Shown: piece after piece, positions 20,763-20,853 of the stretch
Layout of the letters: the number at the start of each line of letters is the position of its first letter
Numbering within the stretch: position 1 is the stretch's first letter
DNA from: Candidatus Scybalocola fimicaballi
GTDB lineage: Bacteria > Bacteroidota > Bacteroidia > Bacteroidales > Paludibacteraceae
DNA: 20,853 nt
Direction of reading: 5' to 3'
NCBI GenBank assembly: GCA_002317115.1
Contig: DCIP01000171.1
Location: 1 to 20,853 of the forward strand
Program-made: the position numbers and the translations under genes
Notes under the pieces: generated by a model
Database searches by the model: none
The model's input: the letters and a program-made list of their open reading frames with translations, nothing else
Told to the model about the DNA's origin: nothing

Positions 20763-20853
20763 CACTCGTAATTATAGATTAGTGAACGACATAGTTTTTG
20801 TTTGGTCAACAATCGAATGATTTTTAACAAGTTATAATTTTACAGTCAAAAAA

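Overview
The window looks like chromosome of a Bacteroidota bacterium, most likely order Bacteroidales. Three things support this. The promoters are Bacteroidota-type (TAnnTTTG at -7 with TTTG/TTG about 19-20 nt upstream). Starts have no Shine-Dalgarno-like sequence. The gene families are characteristic of the phylum: DUF4290 protein, PorQ, a short-LID adenylate kinase of 190 aa, glycan-binding-type lipoproteins, and an aspartate-rich lipoprotein export signal. I cannot name the genus. No rRNA, tRNA, CRISPR, transposase or phage gene was seen. No gene-free stretch exceeds 300 bases; the longest (912-1160) holds a hairpin series, a terminator, a heptamer array and a promoter.

Layout. (1) 1-911: the 3' part of a DRE-TIM aldolase, cut by the left edge. 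(2) 1161-3693: a two-gene unit of an AAA ATPase/PD-(D/E)XK nuclease fusion and a membrane TerB/J-domain protein whose HPD motif reads HPH. (3) 3827-4974: hpt-adk. (4) 5080-5598: an unknown four-helix membrane protein, convergent with serS (5721-6992, minus) across a shared bidirectional terminator. (5) 7145-10331, minus strand: a small sugar-phosphate transferase, a family 2 glycosyltransferase, a Sel1/acetyltransferase fusion and an acidic surface lipoprotein, suggesting surface glycan work. (6) 10491-11687: a large surface lipoprotein. (7) 11778-13202: cardiolipin synthase. (8) 13281-15685: MIP18/DUF59 protein, lpxH, a tiny Cys-rich lipoprotein, and a paralogue of the lipoprotein in (6). (9) 15890-20646: uridine phosphorylase-like enzyme, DUF4290, porQ, cmk, ispH and a META-domain lipoprotein, probably one operon. 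The window ends with a promoter and leader for a gene outside it.

Much of the content concerns the envelope: lipid A (lpxH), cardiolipin, isoprenoids (ispH), an undecaprenyl-phosphate-type sugar transferase, PorQ and five lipoproteins. Nucleotide housekeeping (hpt, adk, cmk, nucleoside phosphorylase) is mixed in.

The most unusual signal is not a gene. Short tandem repeats of exactly 6 nt (ACGAAA-like) or 7 nt (AGCTTAG-like, GAAACTT-like, AAAATGT-like) sit in many intergenic gaps. Most begin at, or include, the stop codon of the gene before them, and several lie just before a terminator hairpin. Nine such arrays occur in 20.8 kb, and I know of no described element that explains them.
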